From the NCBI RefSeq assembly GCF_000972845.2, contig NC_040025.1, positions 16,494,126-16,558,125 on the forward strand: DNA of 64,000 bases. Direction: 5' to 3'. A program made the translations under genes and the position numbers. This DNA is from Larimichthys crocea. Taxonomy: Eukaryota; Chordata; Actinopteri; Sciaenidae. Below are positions 46,130-61,607 of this stretch, piece by piece. Every line of letters starts with the position of its first letter. The stretch's first letter is position 1. The notes under the pieces were generated by a model. It saw nothing but the letters and a program-made list of their open reading frames with translations, was not told the DNA's origin and did no database searches.

Positions 46130-49100
46130 CTGATGGATGATGAGTGGACACAGCGCAGGGACAATCTTGACTTTGGTTGAGCCCATTAAAGCTTAGAACT
46201 CCTCTCTCAATGAATAATAAACTCCCATGACCATGAAGTTTATGGCTCTTCAAGACTTCAAGACTTTTCATAGTGTGTTATTCTCTCGCTTCTCGTGTGT
46301 GGTTTTGTTTTCATTTTTCTCGTGCGCATATCAGGAGACCCCTTTCCCCATTTCTAATTGACATTCCCTGTTGCATAATGTTTCTAACTGACTGATCAGG
46401 TATCAGAGATGGAGTTCTTTGTGTAAATGCAGTCTGAATAATTCATATAGGGCTGTCAGAGAGCGAGAGAGAGAAGGGGCATTTTAGAAATCAGCTTGCT
46501 AGGCCCCTGACCATGAATAATTGATCTGAACTGATTAAAATTTGCCGTGATTACCCCTCACCTCCCCAACAGATAAAGCGCCACACCTCTGTTTGCTGTC
46601 CCTTTACTTATTCTCCCCTTTCTCTTCTTCCTTCTTCATTCAAACATGTTTCAATTAACCGCATGCTGTCACACAGTGTGTGGAGGAATGTAAGACACTT
46701 CAGCATTGTTTCTGTTTTACTTCGTCAGTTGGATTTCTAGCAACAAGCTGAATTTACTCTCTTTCATGTGCATTTGTATTCAGAAAACATCATTGTGCCA
46801 CGGTTTGTCATTTCCCTGATGAAAAACACAGTTCATTTATACTCTAACTGCTATTCCAAATATTAGACCTTGATTGGCTACAGTTGAAGTGCTGAAAACA
46901 ACTTCTCCTTTCACCTCAGGCAGTGGATCCTCAAATTGAGTCTGTCTCAAGCACAACTGTAATTGCAAACGGCATACTGTCTGATACGCTGTAATACTTA
47001 AAGATACTGTGCTCCCGGCAGAGTTACCTTGAGCAACTTGTCTTCACTCACTGCCCATTTGCACATCATATAACATGCATGCACACAGACACATAGCAGG
47101 CTCATTCTTCACTGGGCTCACTTCTCACTTCTCTTAACCTTCAAAGTCCAACTAAGAATGGCACTTAGATCTGATTCCAGAGCCGAAGAAAGAAAAGTGT
47201 GACAGAGAGCGACTTGAAGGAAGAGAGAGGAAGGGAGCGGGTGGAAGTGTGGGAGAGTGACAGCTAATGACAGTAGCTACAAGCTGTGACCTTTAGAGTG
47301 ATCACACAAGCATGACGAACCAGGCTCAAGGTGACAGAAAAGCAGGGTACTTTGGGAGAAGATGTTAAGGACAATAAAGCTTTGTGTGTCTGTCATTTAG
47401 CAGTCATGGTGCAGCAGTGGTAATGGAGATTATAGGTACACAGGTGATCAATAACACTGTATTTTTTTGTCAGAGAACAATGGTGTGTAAATGCTGCCAA
47501 AGATAATATGCTCACTCAGAGAGGTTGACTGTGTGGGATAGCATTAATATAATTTACTTTATTTATCCAGATGCACACATGTTTTGCTATTCACACAAAA
47601 TATTTATGCCAATGAGCTGCTTTGAAAGTGTGTGCCTTAGTAAAAGGTACACTGAACAGGTTTGTCATTCATTTAAGTCATTTTCTTTTTTCAATAACAT
47701 CTGGGGGTTCAAATCAGAAATATTGCAGAAATCCGACATTTCTGAAAACATTTCTGAAAACCTTTTCTAAACACTGTACCAGCGGTGTTTGTCAAAACCT
47801 GACAATTGTATATAGCCTAGTTTACAATATTGCTCACCATTAGATATTTTGAATTGATCTCCTACCTTTCAGGCAGCAATTGTTTTCTATAAATATCATT
47901 ATTATGTACATGAAAATATCAACGTGGCAAAGCCTGAGATTTACATGGGATAGGAAATCTATTACAGTGGACCATTTGTCACTTTTCTTTCTATCGGGGG
48001 TATTGTTGTGTAGAAATATATTTGCATGCAAGAAGACTGCTTTGAGACTATACTGTGCTTTGAACTTCAGCATGTGAGCAGGCTCACAATGACAGTGTCA
48101 TAATATCTATATCTAATGACTTGCAAAGCAGGGGTAGAGTTTATCAAGTTCCTCAGCTGAGTTTAGAGTGTTGCTGTTTAGCACTAAACACAAAGTACAG
48201 TTGAAGCTGAAGGACATTTTGAAGGTTTGTTTGTTTTTGTAAACATTTACATTGTCCTTTACACAAAGTCCTTACTGTACTGAAATGAATGAAAATCCAA
48301 TGGTAACCTGTTAGGTAGAAAATCACTGTATGGTACACTTTAGAAAATGGTCTGCATTGACGTACATTGTACGACATGTCAATGCATTTTGTAGCTGATG
48401 GGCTGAAACACACGCACATGGTGTATTCAGCCAGTTTGTGAGTCAAGGAGGATTCGCATCAGCAGGTCTAGGTCACATTTACGTTTACATGACTATTGAG
48501 TATAAATACAAAAAATAATGCTTCAGCACCATGAGGACGTCTTAATTGCACTGGTTGTTTCATGACAGCATCCTCAGTGTTCATCAGTACTCTCAGGTCC
48601 GGTCTGAAAATAGGCGGTCCACACTGTAGACCCATTGATCTATTTTGGGTTTTTTTTCTCTCTTTTTTTTTTTTTTTAAAAAAGGGAGGGCAAAGGAAAA
48701 GGAGGTGTACTGGGATGATGTGTCCAGTTCAGGTCCCTGGTGGAGATTTTCAAGTGGCTTGGCGCTCTGTCTGTCCTGTCAGCCCTGAGCAAACACCCCA
48801 TCCTAAAAAGGAAGAAGGGAAAAAAACTCCCAGCTAGCATCACACACGGCTGGCCAGGGCCTCACTAGCAGTCCACTTGTCTGCTCTCCCCTCCGCAGAG
48901 CCTTCACAAGAGATGGGAGGAATACTAAGAGAGCAGGCATAGATTTTCTGCTGGGGGGGGGGAAGAGAGGTAAGGCTGTTGGAGGGTGGTGGGGTTGACT
49001 GCCCACATCAAACTCCCCTCCTTTTCTCTCACCCCTCTCCCTTTCTCCTCCTCTCCTTCTCATCTGCCTGGCTCTGGAGGGACCCTCTGTTTGTCAGCCA

Positions 49101-52100
49101 GGCAGTGGAGCGTCTCCCTCCTCCTGGTTCTCTGTCTTTTTCCTTTTCTTTCTCGGTTTCTCTGTCTCTAAACCTCCACCTCTCTTTTGCTCTGCTTTCC
49201 TTGTCTTTTCACAATCTCTGTTTTCTGCTTTCCTCAGGTCTGTTAAACAGCCTCCTTTAAAGGAGAGCCTATTGAAAAAGTCACTCAAATCCAGATACAG
49301 AGAGCGATATGATACAGAGTGTTCAATGGTAGGGAGGGTAGCTTTGCTCTATCTAGGTCCAAAGCAGTTTATTGTTTATTGTTTTATTTGCAAGTAAGCG
49401 GCAAGTAACAAGCAAGTACGCAGTGGGAGAGATTGTGGAAATTCATTTGATTTTTAAACAATCTTCCAATAACGTTGAGAAAAAAATACACTGAAACACT
49501 GATTGTGTGTCGGTAAATGAGGGAAAGTGAGAGTGACTGGCCAATTGTGCAAAGTAAGGTCTGCCTTTGCAAACGTATCATTTTAAATAGACAAATATAT
49601 TGCACTGTAATGCATTCCAGGTGTGTCCCTGTGTAGCCTTGTAGTGAACAGGCTACATATGAATTTACATTTTCAAAGTCTGTTTACATGTCTTGGGAAG
49701 TACTACTGCATGTTGTATAAAGCCTTTTGTGGCTCCAGAGGGAGCTGCGTGAAATCTAATAGCTTCAAAAGACATCACTTAAGTCACTGTCGGTTGAGGC
49801 TGAAGACCTCTACCTCAGCTTTGCTTTAGACTCGCAACTTGAGTCTAGCTGCTACTAAGCATAACATGGCCAAACTGCCAACCAAACTATTGGTGGTAAA
49901 GTCATGTTGCATTGTGGGTAATGCAGTGAAATTTAAAAAAAGAGCACAACTCTAGTTCTACTGCAACAATTGTGATTATTTGTACCTGTCCATCATGAAT
50001 ATTACATTATATCTGAGGTGTATGAAAAAAAAACAAATCTTATTTATTCCTTGGTGGTATCTTGCCATTCAGATACTTTGGTTTCATATTTCATATGATT
50101 TCTGCTGCTACCCCAAGACAATGCAGGTGAGTGTAATGTTGTTTGTAGTGCTCTCAGCAGTGAAAAATTATAGCAATATTTCTTGACCAGACACAGTGTA
50201 CATGTTACTCTGGATTAGCCACCTGACTGTCAACAGCTTTCAAAAGTACTATTTCTTCAGTGCAAATTAATTTATTCCAAAGAAAGTGTTTTGGAAAGAC
50301 ACATCACTGATGAGTTTTATTAATATAATTTTTCACTGCTGTAAGCACCAAAAACAACATGTATTTCACTTCCACTGCAGAAATCAGTAATATCAGGAAT
50401 AGATATGAAATCCTGGACAAATGGAGGAAAGTGAGAAAACATTTTAACAGCCCGTTAACTTCAGCCCCTCGTTACCCAAGCTGAATTGATCAGCCCTCAT
50501 TTTCTCCCAGACAGATATTCTCTTCCTCCGTTCTCAGCTCTCTCCCTCTCTTTCTTCTCTGCCTGCCTCCTTTAACTCTTCTTTCTGCTTCCCTGCTCTA
50601 GTCAGTTCAAGCTCTCTCCACACATGTGCCAAGATTAGAGGGAGAACGTGGGGCTCTATTGATTTCTGTAGCTGTGAGATGACAAGTTTGGTCTCAGATC
50701 TTCCTGTTTACATCTGATACACTGCAAGCTGCTTGTAGTCTCAGAGAAAGAGAGACAATAGGGAATAAGAGTGGGGGAAAAAACACCAATATTCCCATTC
50801 TGCATGTACAGGCATTTTTATTCTATATCATCTATGTCTTAAGTATACTGTTATTTAGGTTGTGTTTGTGAAAGTGCCTGAGGCTAGCCCACTGTGGCAC
50901 ACCACTGAGCTGCCAGGTCAGATTGTAGTAAATGCCGAAACAGAGGACAGTGAGCCACAGTGGCAATTGGAGTAGGAGGTCCCTGCAGATAAAATCCATC
51001 ATGCCTGCAGATGTGGCCCGCAGCAGGTGCAGGTGGATCACAAACTGCCAAAACAAGGGAATTGGTGGAGATGAGAGTAAGGGGGTGGCATTGACTGAGG
51101 CTCAACACCATCCCATTAAGAGAAAGCCCCTCGACCACATAAAGACCTCCACCCACCACTACAGACAAGACAAACTATGGCAGAGGTCCCTCTCAGAAGA
51201 ATTAGACTTGACAATGTTTTCAGATCTGTCATCGTTTTCTCAGACAAATCCCGGACTCTGTGTGACCTTTGACTGCTTTGCTTGTTTCCCCTTATTCTTT
51301 CAGGCAGCTGACACAGAAAGATACACATGTCACATACATTATGACGTCTACATGGGTCCGTGTTGGTGCCTCAGTTTCCTTTTGTTCACAGCCAGGTGTG
51401 TAGCATATTTATCATTAAGGATTCTATGTGTCACTGGATGTATAAATCAGTCTTACAACGGGCGCCAGTGTCACTGAAATTTAGACATTAATGGCTGACA
51501 GTCTATTGACTGGCCTGCCAGTCTTTGTTAAACCCACTGGCAGCTTTCCCGAAACCAAAGCCTACATTGCATCCTTTTATACCAACAACAAACTTCCTGC
51601 CTCCCCTGCAGCTATTTATCTACCTTTCAATTGATGTCACCTTTCATTTCTCGCTATTGTTTTCAGCTGTCTTCTTGCCTGACCCTTGGTCTCTCTTGAA
51701 ATAAGCATGTGGATTTCTGGCAGCTTGCTGTTTTTTTTTCTCTACCAACATGCCACAATTGTATGATTGGCCTATGAAGGTCTCTTTGAAGCCTCCCTGC
51801 ATCCCTCTAAACATCTCGGGCAACATCAAAGATCACACATTACAGGGGGCCAGAGTTCAACTTGGAGACACTGCAATCCAAGCATCATCCCTTCTTTTCC
51901 CTTTCTCCCTTTTCTTCAGGGCTCTTGTTTCTGCACTGCACTTCTGAAGGGGAAGGATAGAAAGCAGGGGGGAAGAGGAGGAGGAGGAGGAGGAGGAGGC
52001 AGCTTCTCTTTCTGCGTTTGTGTCCATCATGTGTCATGGCCGCTCTTGGCTTTCATGTTCTGTCTGGCTGAGTCTCCTGCTCCAGCAGTCTCTGTTTCCT

Positions 52101-55100
52101 CGCTGAAAATCTGTGTCCCTCAGAGGCAGGAGACACTCTCTCCTCTGCATCCATTTCAGCTCAGCTCAGCGTAGCTGGGCTCTGCTCTCACCTTGCTGAC
52201 ACCAGCTCCTCAACAGACACCTCTTCCCTGCACGGGCTCAGCTGGCTGACAGGCAGCTGTCTGTACGGATAAAGCAGAGAGAGGGACACACACACTGTAG
52301 TAGGCAGTCACCGTCACTGCCTCCTTTGTTATTGCCACCTCTTTGATTTAGACACTTCTATCTGTACCTAAAGTGACATCAGGTTTGAGGTCTGATATTG
52401 CTTGTTTGACAAGTTATACTTTATATATTTTGTTGTTTCATTTTTTTCTCTTTTTTTACTTCAGCAGCTCATAATGTTCAAACTAAACACAAAATACCCT
52501 CCTCACCCTTTTATCTTGCTGCTTTTTGCTAACGTAGAATAATTATGTTCACTACATCTCAAGTGTGGCTAATTGTTGAGTCTAATATAGCAGACTTTGA
52601 CTCAAACACTTGATTACCACGGGAAGGAAAATTCAGTTGCAGGGGCCCAAAACAAGCCAGTGGCTGATGAAGACAAATGTGTAAACACATGTTGGCAGAA
52701 TTGCTTTTTGGTTGAGCGTGATCGGCTACGCTCAGGAGGGCGGAACCAGGAGTTGTGATTTATAGTTTTGTGCTGTCCCTGGACCACCACTGTCTGCTGC
52801 CTCCCACTACTGTAATTACCACGTGTGTCTATTAGAATAGTCCTGCTGCCCACAATGCATCACCTCAGCCGAGAGGAGAGTTAACACTTTCCAGAGATGG
52901 TCTTGCTATTCAAACAGTGTTCTCTACAAAAGCATGATACACAAGCATAGTGGAAAGCAAAAAATACACCGCAGATGATGTGATAAAGGTCAAAAAGAAC
53001 AATGCTGAAAGGTTGAGGTGTGTATTGAAAGTGGGAGAATAAGGACAGACACAGCTATCTTCTGTCAGTAGGACATGTATGACTTCATTTGGATGCTATA
53101 GACCACATAAGATTTTAGATTTAGTTTATATGCACGAACATTCACACGTTCAGTCTTTTTCTGTAATGCTACAGACCTGCCATGAATGTAATTTAGCAAA
53201 TAACTAACAATAACATCAAGGTTGTTGTTCTGTGCTCTCTGTGTAGCTTCACCTGTGGATTTCACAACATATTCAATCTTGTTTAGCATTACATGTCCTC
53301 CTACATCTTTTCTGCATCCCTGCTGACCACTCAAAATTCTGCCCTGACTTAAATCTGCTGGTCCGGATTCACTTTGCTTTGCCTTGGGCCTTATAGCATC
53401 TCCTAGTGGGCAAACTGCCCGCTGTTTTCATTCCCATGAAAATTAATGCTTTGAATAATGTGATTCGGTCAGTTCGTCCAGGTACCTCGACAACTAGAGA
53501 ATTTCACATCTTCTGAGCTTGTTTATAAGGTGGATTTCTCTGCAGTGTTTCTGTTATGGATCATTTTCCTGTGCTATTTTATAGTCAGAGTGTGTGCGCC
53601 GTCCACTTCCCACAGACTCTGTCAAAACATTTGTATCTGTCTGCATCAATTACAGTTTTGTTTATAGCTAATAAACTATTTTACATAAGGTAACTCGATT
53701 TCTTTTCTTTCTCAAATGAATAATTTTTGTTACGTCTACCTGAAAAGGAACTGAATCACCTTTTTCTTCTTCATGAGAGCTCTGAACCGATAATGAGACC
53801 TGGCGCTGAGCTCTGGCCAGTGTCATTTATGCTGTAATTGGCCTAAGGGTGTAAAGGGCAGCCATGCATCAGAGAAGACAGAAAACTAAGTGGCTTACGA
53901 TGACAGGACTGAGAGGACGAAATACAAGTAGAGAGTATAAGTCACAAACATGAGAGAGTTTATGATACAACATGTATTATATCTGCGAAAATACATGATT
54001 AATACACAGATGAATAAATGCATGCATGATTGAATGAATGTCATACCACCAAAGTTATATTCCAGAAGGAACACACTCACATCCAAACATACTTTCAGCA
54101 TTCAGCACTCACAATCAAAAGAAAGAAAATAAATAACTCACACATAATCACAGTATACCATACACAGAAAAACTGACAGCATACAGCCTGACAACATAAA
54201 AAACAACCTATACAACATATTATTCCTATCCCTATTTTCACTAAATAATCTGAATGCAAATTCATATTTCTTTGTTCAAAAATCTACAAGCAATTAAATA
54301 ATCACCATCTTTTTTTCCTTAATCTTATGAAAACAAGAATTACTTGCAAGAGGAGTGCATACAAAAGAGAAAAGTAAAATTCAGATTGTAACTAAAAATG
54401 TGATTTTCTTACTAGATTTAAACCCCTTAAAGAACAGTAAACATTTTATTTTGGGTGTGTCACTTGTTCTTCAGGCGTTGTCTGTTTGTTTTAAACTAAC
54501 AAAATGCATCTAATTTACAGATGCACAGAGGTAACAGCAAAATGTTTCATGTAAACTTGGCACGAACAGACTATTTTTCTTTTGCAGTAAACAACTGAAA
54601 GACCAAATCTTTAATTATGCCAATATTGATTTTTTTCTTTCAAGATTCACACTGATTCAAAGCCTGTTTTTTTTATATAAACTGTAAATATATTCTGCCC
54701 AAAGTCTCTTACTGTGTTTGTGTTTCACATGAGTAGCCTCCTATGTATTCTCCCATCATTCATACTCACTGCGAACAGCCCAGCAGTGTTTCAGTTCCAC
54801 CACAAATATCTTATAGACCTAAAGTGAATCTCTTCACATCCTGTGCAGCCTTGAAACCCCCAAACCTCTGAATTATATATACAGTAAATAAGTTGTAGGC
54901 AGCATTGCAGATGTTTTAAATGTTTGAATCAAGGGTCATATAAATGATTGGGGTTACACAGAGGATAGGTTCTGTTGTTCACACTGATATCATAGCTCAT
55001 TAGAGAAATAACCATGGTCTCAATTGATCTCTGTGACCACAAGCTCAAGTGGTTCCAGCTGAATCGGTGAACCATTGATTTCTATGGCTTATTAAAGATA

Positions 55101-55945
55101 TGAGTATCTTACTATACAGAGAGATATGAAAGCAGGATTACCAGGAAATAGAGGTATTGATTGGGTCAAGAAGCCAGAGCTTACATTGGAATTCCAGCAG
55201 GGAGACAGGATCTGACATAAGAACTGTGTTTTACTGAAAGATATAGGAAAATATCCTGATGAGTTACAAATTCTGGGTGTTTAAAAAATACAGAATATTA
55301 ATGTTTTGTCATCATACATAACTATTTTATATAGCCTACTGTTAGAATCAGCTTCATAAACCAAAAATCAGGGCCTAGTACATACTGCATGCAGCTAGAG
55401 TGAGCTGCTTATTACATTTTCACGCATGCACAAAAAAACTAAAAAACATGCATCTGTTAATCATTAATCTAGCATTTGTAACCCATTTGAGAACGTCTTC
55501 ACAATCTGAAATCTCAGCATATTACAGCCCCCTCTTCTCTACATACTGTAATTAATGTATATTTAACATTATCCCTGTCACCATTTTTTTATTTCTTCAT
55601 TATACCCTGGGCATAAAATAAACAAGGAAAGCCATCTTATTTTGGCTCCTACACGTCAGGGATTACTGTAGCATTGCATTCTGTAATCAAAGACAACAGA
55701 CTTCGTTGAAATCATGTTTTATTCACTGAATTAGGCAAATTAGTGTCCATCAAGAGAAGCCTGTGACAGCATATAAAAATAGCATAATACAACTTTAGAA
55801 AAGAGTAGCCCCAGTATTAAAACTGAAAACACAGGATCAAACCTGTTATGATTCATAAGCTGACTGAGGGGACTGAGTAATATAGAACAACATTTCTGTG
55901 AGATTATTTGCATTAGTAATGTCTGTAAGCACAATGGTAAACCGA
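46130..55945. other. Gene-poor stretch upstream of tmem9
   Basis: Almost 10 kb with no supported gene. The frame 50932-51477 (181 codons) is the longest but overlaps frames on the other strand and shows no domain or splice logic. Local items: T/A homopolymers near 48650-48680, a GGA run near 51976-52000, and a ccactgtggc/gccacagtgg inverted pair near 50890-50970. Confidence 0.5.
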
Positions 55946-55946
55946 G

Positions 55947-56080
55947 GGGATACCAGATATCTCACCTGGTAGAGTGAATCAGGGTCAAAGTCCTCACTGC
56001 ACTGAGCCAGGTTCAAGTCCAGCCTGACTGTCTCCCTTGAATTTCCTGTCTATCTCTCCAGCCGTCACTATATAAGCATA
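55947..56080 (+). repeat. tRNA-derived SINE fragment
   Basis: A degraded A-box-like ctcacctggtagagtg is followed by a B-box GGTTCAAGTCC at 56010-56020. A body resembling the fish SINE 'ctgtctctctccagc...taataaaa' tail comes next. Reading direction is +. Confidence 0.55.
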
Positions 56081-56454
56081 AAAAGAATAATAAAACTGAT
56101 CAAGATACGTTGTAATATTGACTGGCCCAACAGTAATTTTACATTAAAACTGAAGATAGAAACAAACATTTATTCAAGAACCTACAGTATATTAGGACCC
56201 ATGGCTACTTACTGCTGCCTTTACTACTGTGCTCCTGTATATAACAGTACATCATATTTTATTCTATGTAAAATATTAATCTGTAAACTTGTTATCATAG
56301 CTCTGAAATAACTTGAAATAAAATATTTAATGCAGTGGGGTATAAAGCAATTTAAGTCCTCAAGTAAAGTACCTGAGTTAATAACCATATTTCTTATTTT
56401 TAATTGATCATTTCATTTTAATTTCTAGTCTTTGTTTCCATATTTCTGTCCAGC

Positions 56455-56660
56455 AGGGAGCAGTGTCGCTACACGCTTCATCTGACCTCATGCGTGGCGT
56501 CAACCCGGAACCAGGAAGCAGACATTAAATATTTTTTCTAAACATAGCTCGCTGGTGCGGAGCTGCGTCCTGTATGCAGAGCAACAACAAACCCCTCACC
56601 TGCTACTACAAGGCAAGGTTAACACGCTGCTCGTTATTTAGCTGTATTGTGGTTAAGTCT
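56455..56660 (+). promoter_or_regulatory. tmem9 promoter and leader
   Basis: A CpG-richer block with an ETS-like pair (cccggaaccaggaag, about 56504-56518) about 260 bases before the ATG, then a leader-like stretch. A TATA box is not evident. It is typical of a housekeeping promoter; the start site is not defined. Confidence 0.5.
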
Positions 56661-56769
56661 CGTGTTTCGTGCTCATAAATGTCTCAAGCTTAAGCTGCCG
56701 TGTTGTGTTGTGTCAGAGCTCTGCAGGTGAGTCTGCAGCCGTCGTGGAGATCGTCTTGCCTGCGGGAAA

Positions 56770-58557
<1,788 letters not shown>

Positions 58558-59956
58558 ACCCTACAGCTGACCTCATGCCAGGTTTAGAGGAGGTTTCCTG
58601 GGATCAGCGCTATTACACTGTCACCAGCTGCACTATCGCTAACTTCTTCGTCATTGGACCCTTAACCACCCACCCACCCCAAGTATTTCCTCACTTAGAA
58701 GTGTTTAAACATCAAACAAGCAGATCATTTTATTTATTATATGTAAGGCTTTAGGCTAAGTTGCAGTTGTGAAAGAAACTGCATGTTTTCACACTCTTAA
58801 CTGCTCGAAATCAGTTCAGCAATTTGCAGTGCAACAAATTCTGACTGTCTTGATAAAGCAAGAACAATTTTTGTCTATTTACTCAAGCTGTGAACAGTTT
58901 TAAGCTTCCTCATGATTGTTTTTGTTTTGTTAGCTACTTGCTAAATTTGTATAATAAGCTGCATAATTTATGAAGTTACCTCAGAACAGGTAAACTCAAT
59001 GTATTTGATTGGTCTGTTTAGCTATTTGGTTAGAAATGGTACCTGTGCTATTGCCAAGCATTGCACATTCCCTAGTTTAGCACTAATAATGATTTTTTTT
59101 CCAATAATTCTTATATTATATATTACAATAATTTTCTTTTATTTGTCCCTCATTGCCGTGAATAGTCACCTGGGCATACTTAGCATCATTTGCACTAATA
59201 GAGTAATTAAAGGACTGAAAATTTTGGGCTTTGTGATTTCAAAGCTTTGATGTTTAAGCCCCAGTATGTGCCTTTTTCTGTTTCTCTCCTTGCGTGGGTG
59301 AATGTGTTAGTGCAAACTCCAGAACTTGTCTCTTAAATGTTGGCAAATCACAACTTGTAAAACATAATCAATAGCTGCAATAAGGCCACCAAGTACTAGA
59401 TATAAATTAAAGTCTTTCATCTTGGATTTACCAGTGGGACCTGATTGGAAAATAGTTTGCTCAGTGAGGTAGGCACAAAGCCGCATTTGTCTCCTTTATT
59501 TTGTAGTTTGATGAAACATACTTCCCCATGCAAAGAGAGAAATTGAGAATGGGGCATTTAACAGAGCTTTAAAGCCATCTTTAGTTGAATCAAATCTCTG
59601 CCACTGGAGAATGTCCTAAATTGGTAAAGCTGCTGATAATGTGATTAAGTGTGGCAGAATCAGGATGCCTCGTGGCTTTAAAGGGCCTTCATGTGCATCA
59701 CTGTGTGTCAGTGGATTCCTCCTCACGTCCGACTACTGAAGTTCAATATGATAAAGAAAGGCACACTGACTCACATTACCTCATGCACATTGTGAACTGC
59801 TGATGTTTATTTGTCTTTTATGGTTTATCACAGAAGTGTTTTTGAATGATTCATTATAATTTCATATCACTGACATCAGTGTTTTGTATTTTATATTTAC
59901 CTCCAGCCTAACTGGAGGATTGCACTGCTCATGTGTATACATTTGGCTTGATGTGA

Positions 59957-59962
59957 AATAAA
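59957..59962 (+). terminator. tmem9 polyadenylation signal
   Basis: AATAAA 1.4 kb after the stop codon, followed by T-rich sequence, giving a long 3' UTR (58558 to about 59980). No earlier canonical AATAAA with a clear context was noted. Confidence 0.5.
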
Positions 59963-59984
59963 AGAAAAATACTCAATTATATAT

Positions 59985-60690
59985 TTTTTTGTTCACTCCT
60001 TTGAATGTTTCAGGATATTATTTTGTTTGTCACTACAACTGATAATTGGCACTAGGGGGTGACAGAGTACACAATATAAATGCTTTCAGCATTTTTATGC
60101 ACTGCACAGAAATGCATATCAAATTACTCCTCACATTTGGTTTTGGTGTTTGCCTTTGGGAATAATTTCACCAGTTTCACCTCTGTTATATCAAAGATTA
60201 TGATTATTACATTTATTTGCAAAACCACACCTAGAACTATCTAGACTTATCTCTTTAGGTCTGGGGAGTAATTCCATTATATAATTTACATAATAGTATA
60301 ACTTAGTAGTAACTAAGTAACTTTCATTTGAAGGGTTCTGTGAAGGGTTTTTGTCTACGGTAATGTGCAACTGTGCAACACAGTTCATTTTATTGAACAT
60401 CACTATGATCAGTTTGTTATGTTTGCCTGCATTTTCTATATTGATAACACAACACTTACTATTAACATTTTCTATTTAGGTTTTATAAGCACATACAATC
60501 ATTTAATAAAAGGTTTATATCACTATAATGTATTTCTTACTTGACCTTTGTACATATTTAAGTGTTTATTAATATACAGTATGTCAGAAATTATATTTTT
60601 TACAACGTTTTACTATTGTTGTGTTTATCTTTACATAAAGATACATGAATAAACACTTAGGTTTGCATACAACTAGATTATAGTGTACTA
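59985..60690. other. Intergenic DNA, tmem9 to cacna1s
   Basis: AT-rich sequence, no feature beyond short frames. Confidence 0.5.
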
Positions 60691-60699
60691 TAGCCTGAC

Positions 60700-60975
60700 C
60701 AAGGTGTTACTAACTGTATCACCGAGCCCTGAATTGGCTTGTGTGTAGAGTTGCTGGTTTGATTCCTGATACTGAAGGCTGTGTGTGAATGTGTGTGTGA
60801 GCTCAGTATCATTGTGAGTATTGGGCCGCTGTAAAGGAAGCACTGTATCACTTTATCGCTGCTGATGAGCAGAGGCTGGCAGCCTGTCATCAGTGTATAA
60901 ATCTGTGTGTGAATGTGAGTGTTGTAAAAACACTTTCAGAAGAGCGCTCTATAAATACAAGTGATTTACCACTTA
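60700..60975 (+). repeat. tRNA-like SINE copy
   Basis: A B-box-like GGTTTGATTCC lies at 60756-60766. It is followed by the familiar fish SINE body (gtgtgtgaatgtgtgtgtgagc, gctgtaaaggaagcactgta) and tail (agagcgctctataaatacaag). Ends approximate. It sits just upstream of the presumed cacna1s control region. Confidence 0.6.
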
Positions 60976-61330
60976 TATTTAAATACTGTGTGAACAAAGA
61001 AACACTTCCACCAGCACAATGTCACACATCTGTGTGTCTTTTCTGCTCTACACTGGGGTCTAGTAGCAGACCAGCTGAGTAGTTCAGTCTGGGGAAGGGA
61101 GGGCAGGTTCATGGGGCTGATGGTGAACCCCAAACTGCATCTCCCACCCTTCAACATGCACTGGTCTGCCACTGCTGCCCTGCCCCAACCCCCCCTTCCC
61201 TTGATCCCATCTACTCCCATCTTCCACCTTCCACCCCCCTCGCCCCCTACCCTCTTAACCATCCCCAAGCATGGCCTGTCAGTGGTTCACAGTCTAAATT
61301 TAAACTACAGCACGGCCAACTGCTCCTCCA
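60970..61330 (+). promoter_or_regulatory. Putative cacna1s muscle promoter elements
   Basis: TTATATTTAA at 60973-60982 fits the MEF2 consensus YTA(A/T)4TAR. A CAGCTG E-box, the type preferred by MyoD-family factors, is at 61072-61077. Both lie within 650 bases of the ATG of a skeletal-muscle gene. Function is inferred. Confidence 0.35.
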
Positions 61331-61607
61331 GCCTCTCTGGGATCCTGTTATTTTTCCCTGCCGTGGGGGCTTTTTCTGTCAGAGGCCCTCAGCCAGGAGG
61401 AGAGGCCTGTGGCTCTGTGTGAGAGGGGACTGAGTCAGAGGGAGAGGAGAAGAGGGGAGAGAGGGCGGCGAAGGAGTGCACACAGGATCGGCAGGTCTGG
61501 AACCCAGAGGGGGGCCTTCACAACGGGGAACTATACAGTTTGGGATTATACATTGAGAGGACACATTTCTAGAAGACTGGGAGCTTGTCTCAGGTGGAGG
61601 GGTCAAG

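Noticed and set aside
50932..51477. 181-codon open frame on the + strand
   Set aside because: Low-complexity composition, overlapping frames on the other strand, no domain, no credible start context and no splice signals; judged chance.
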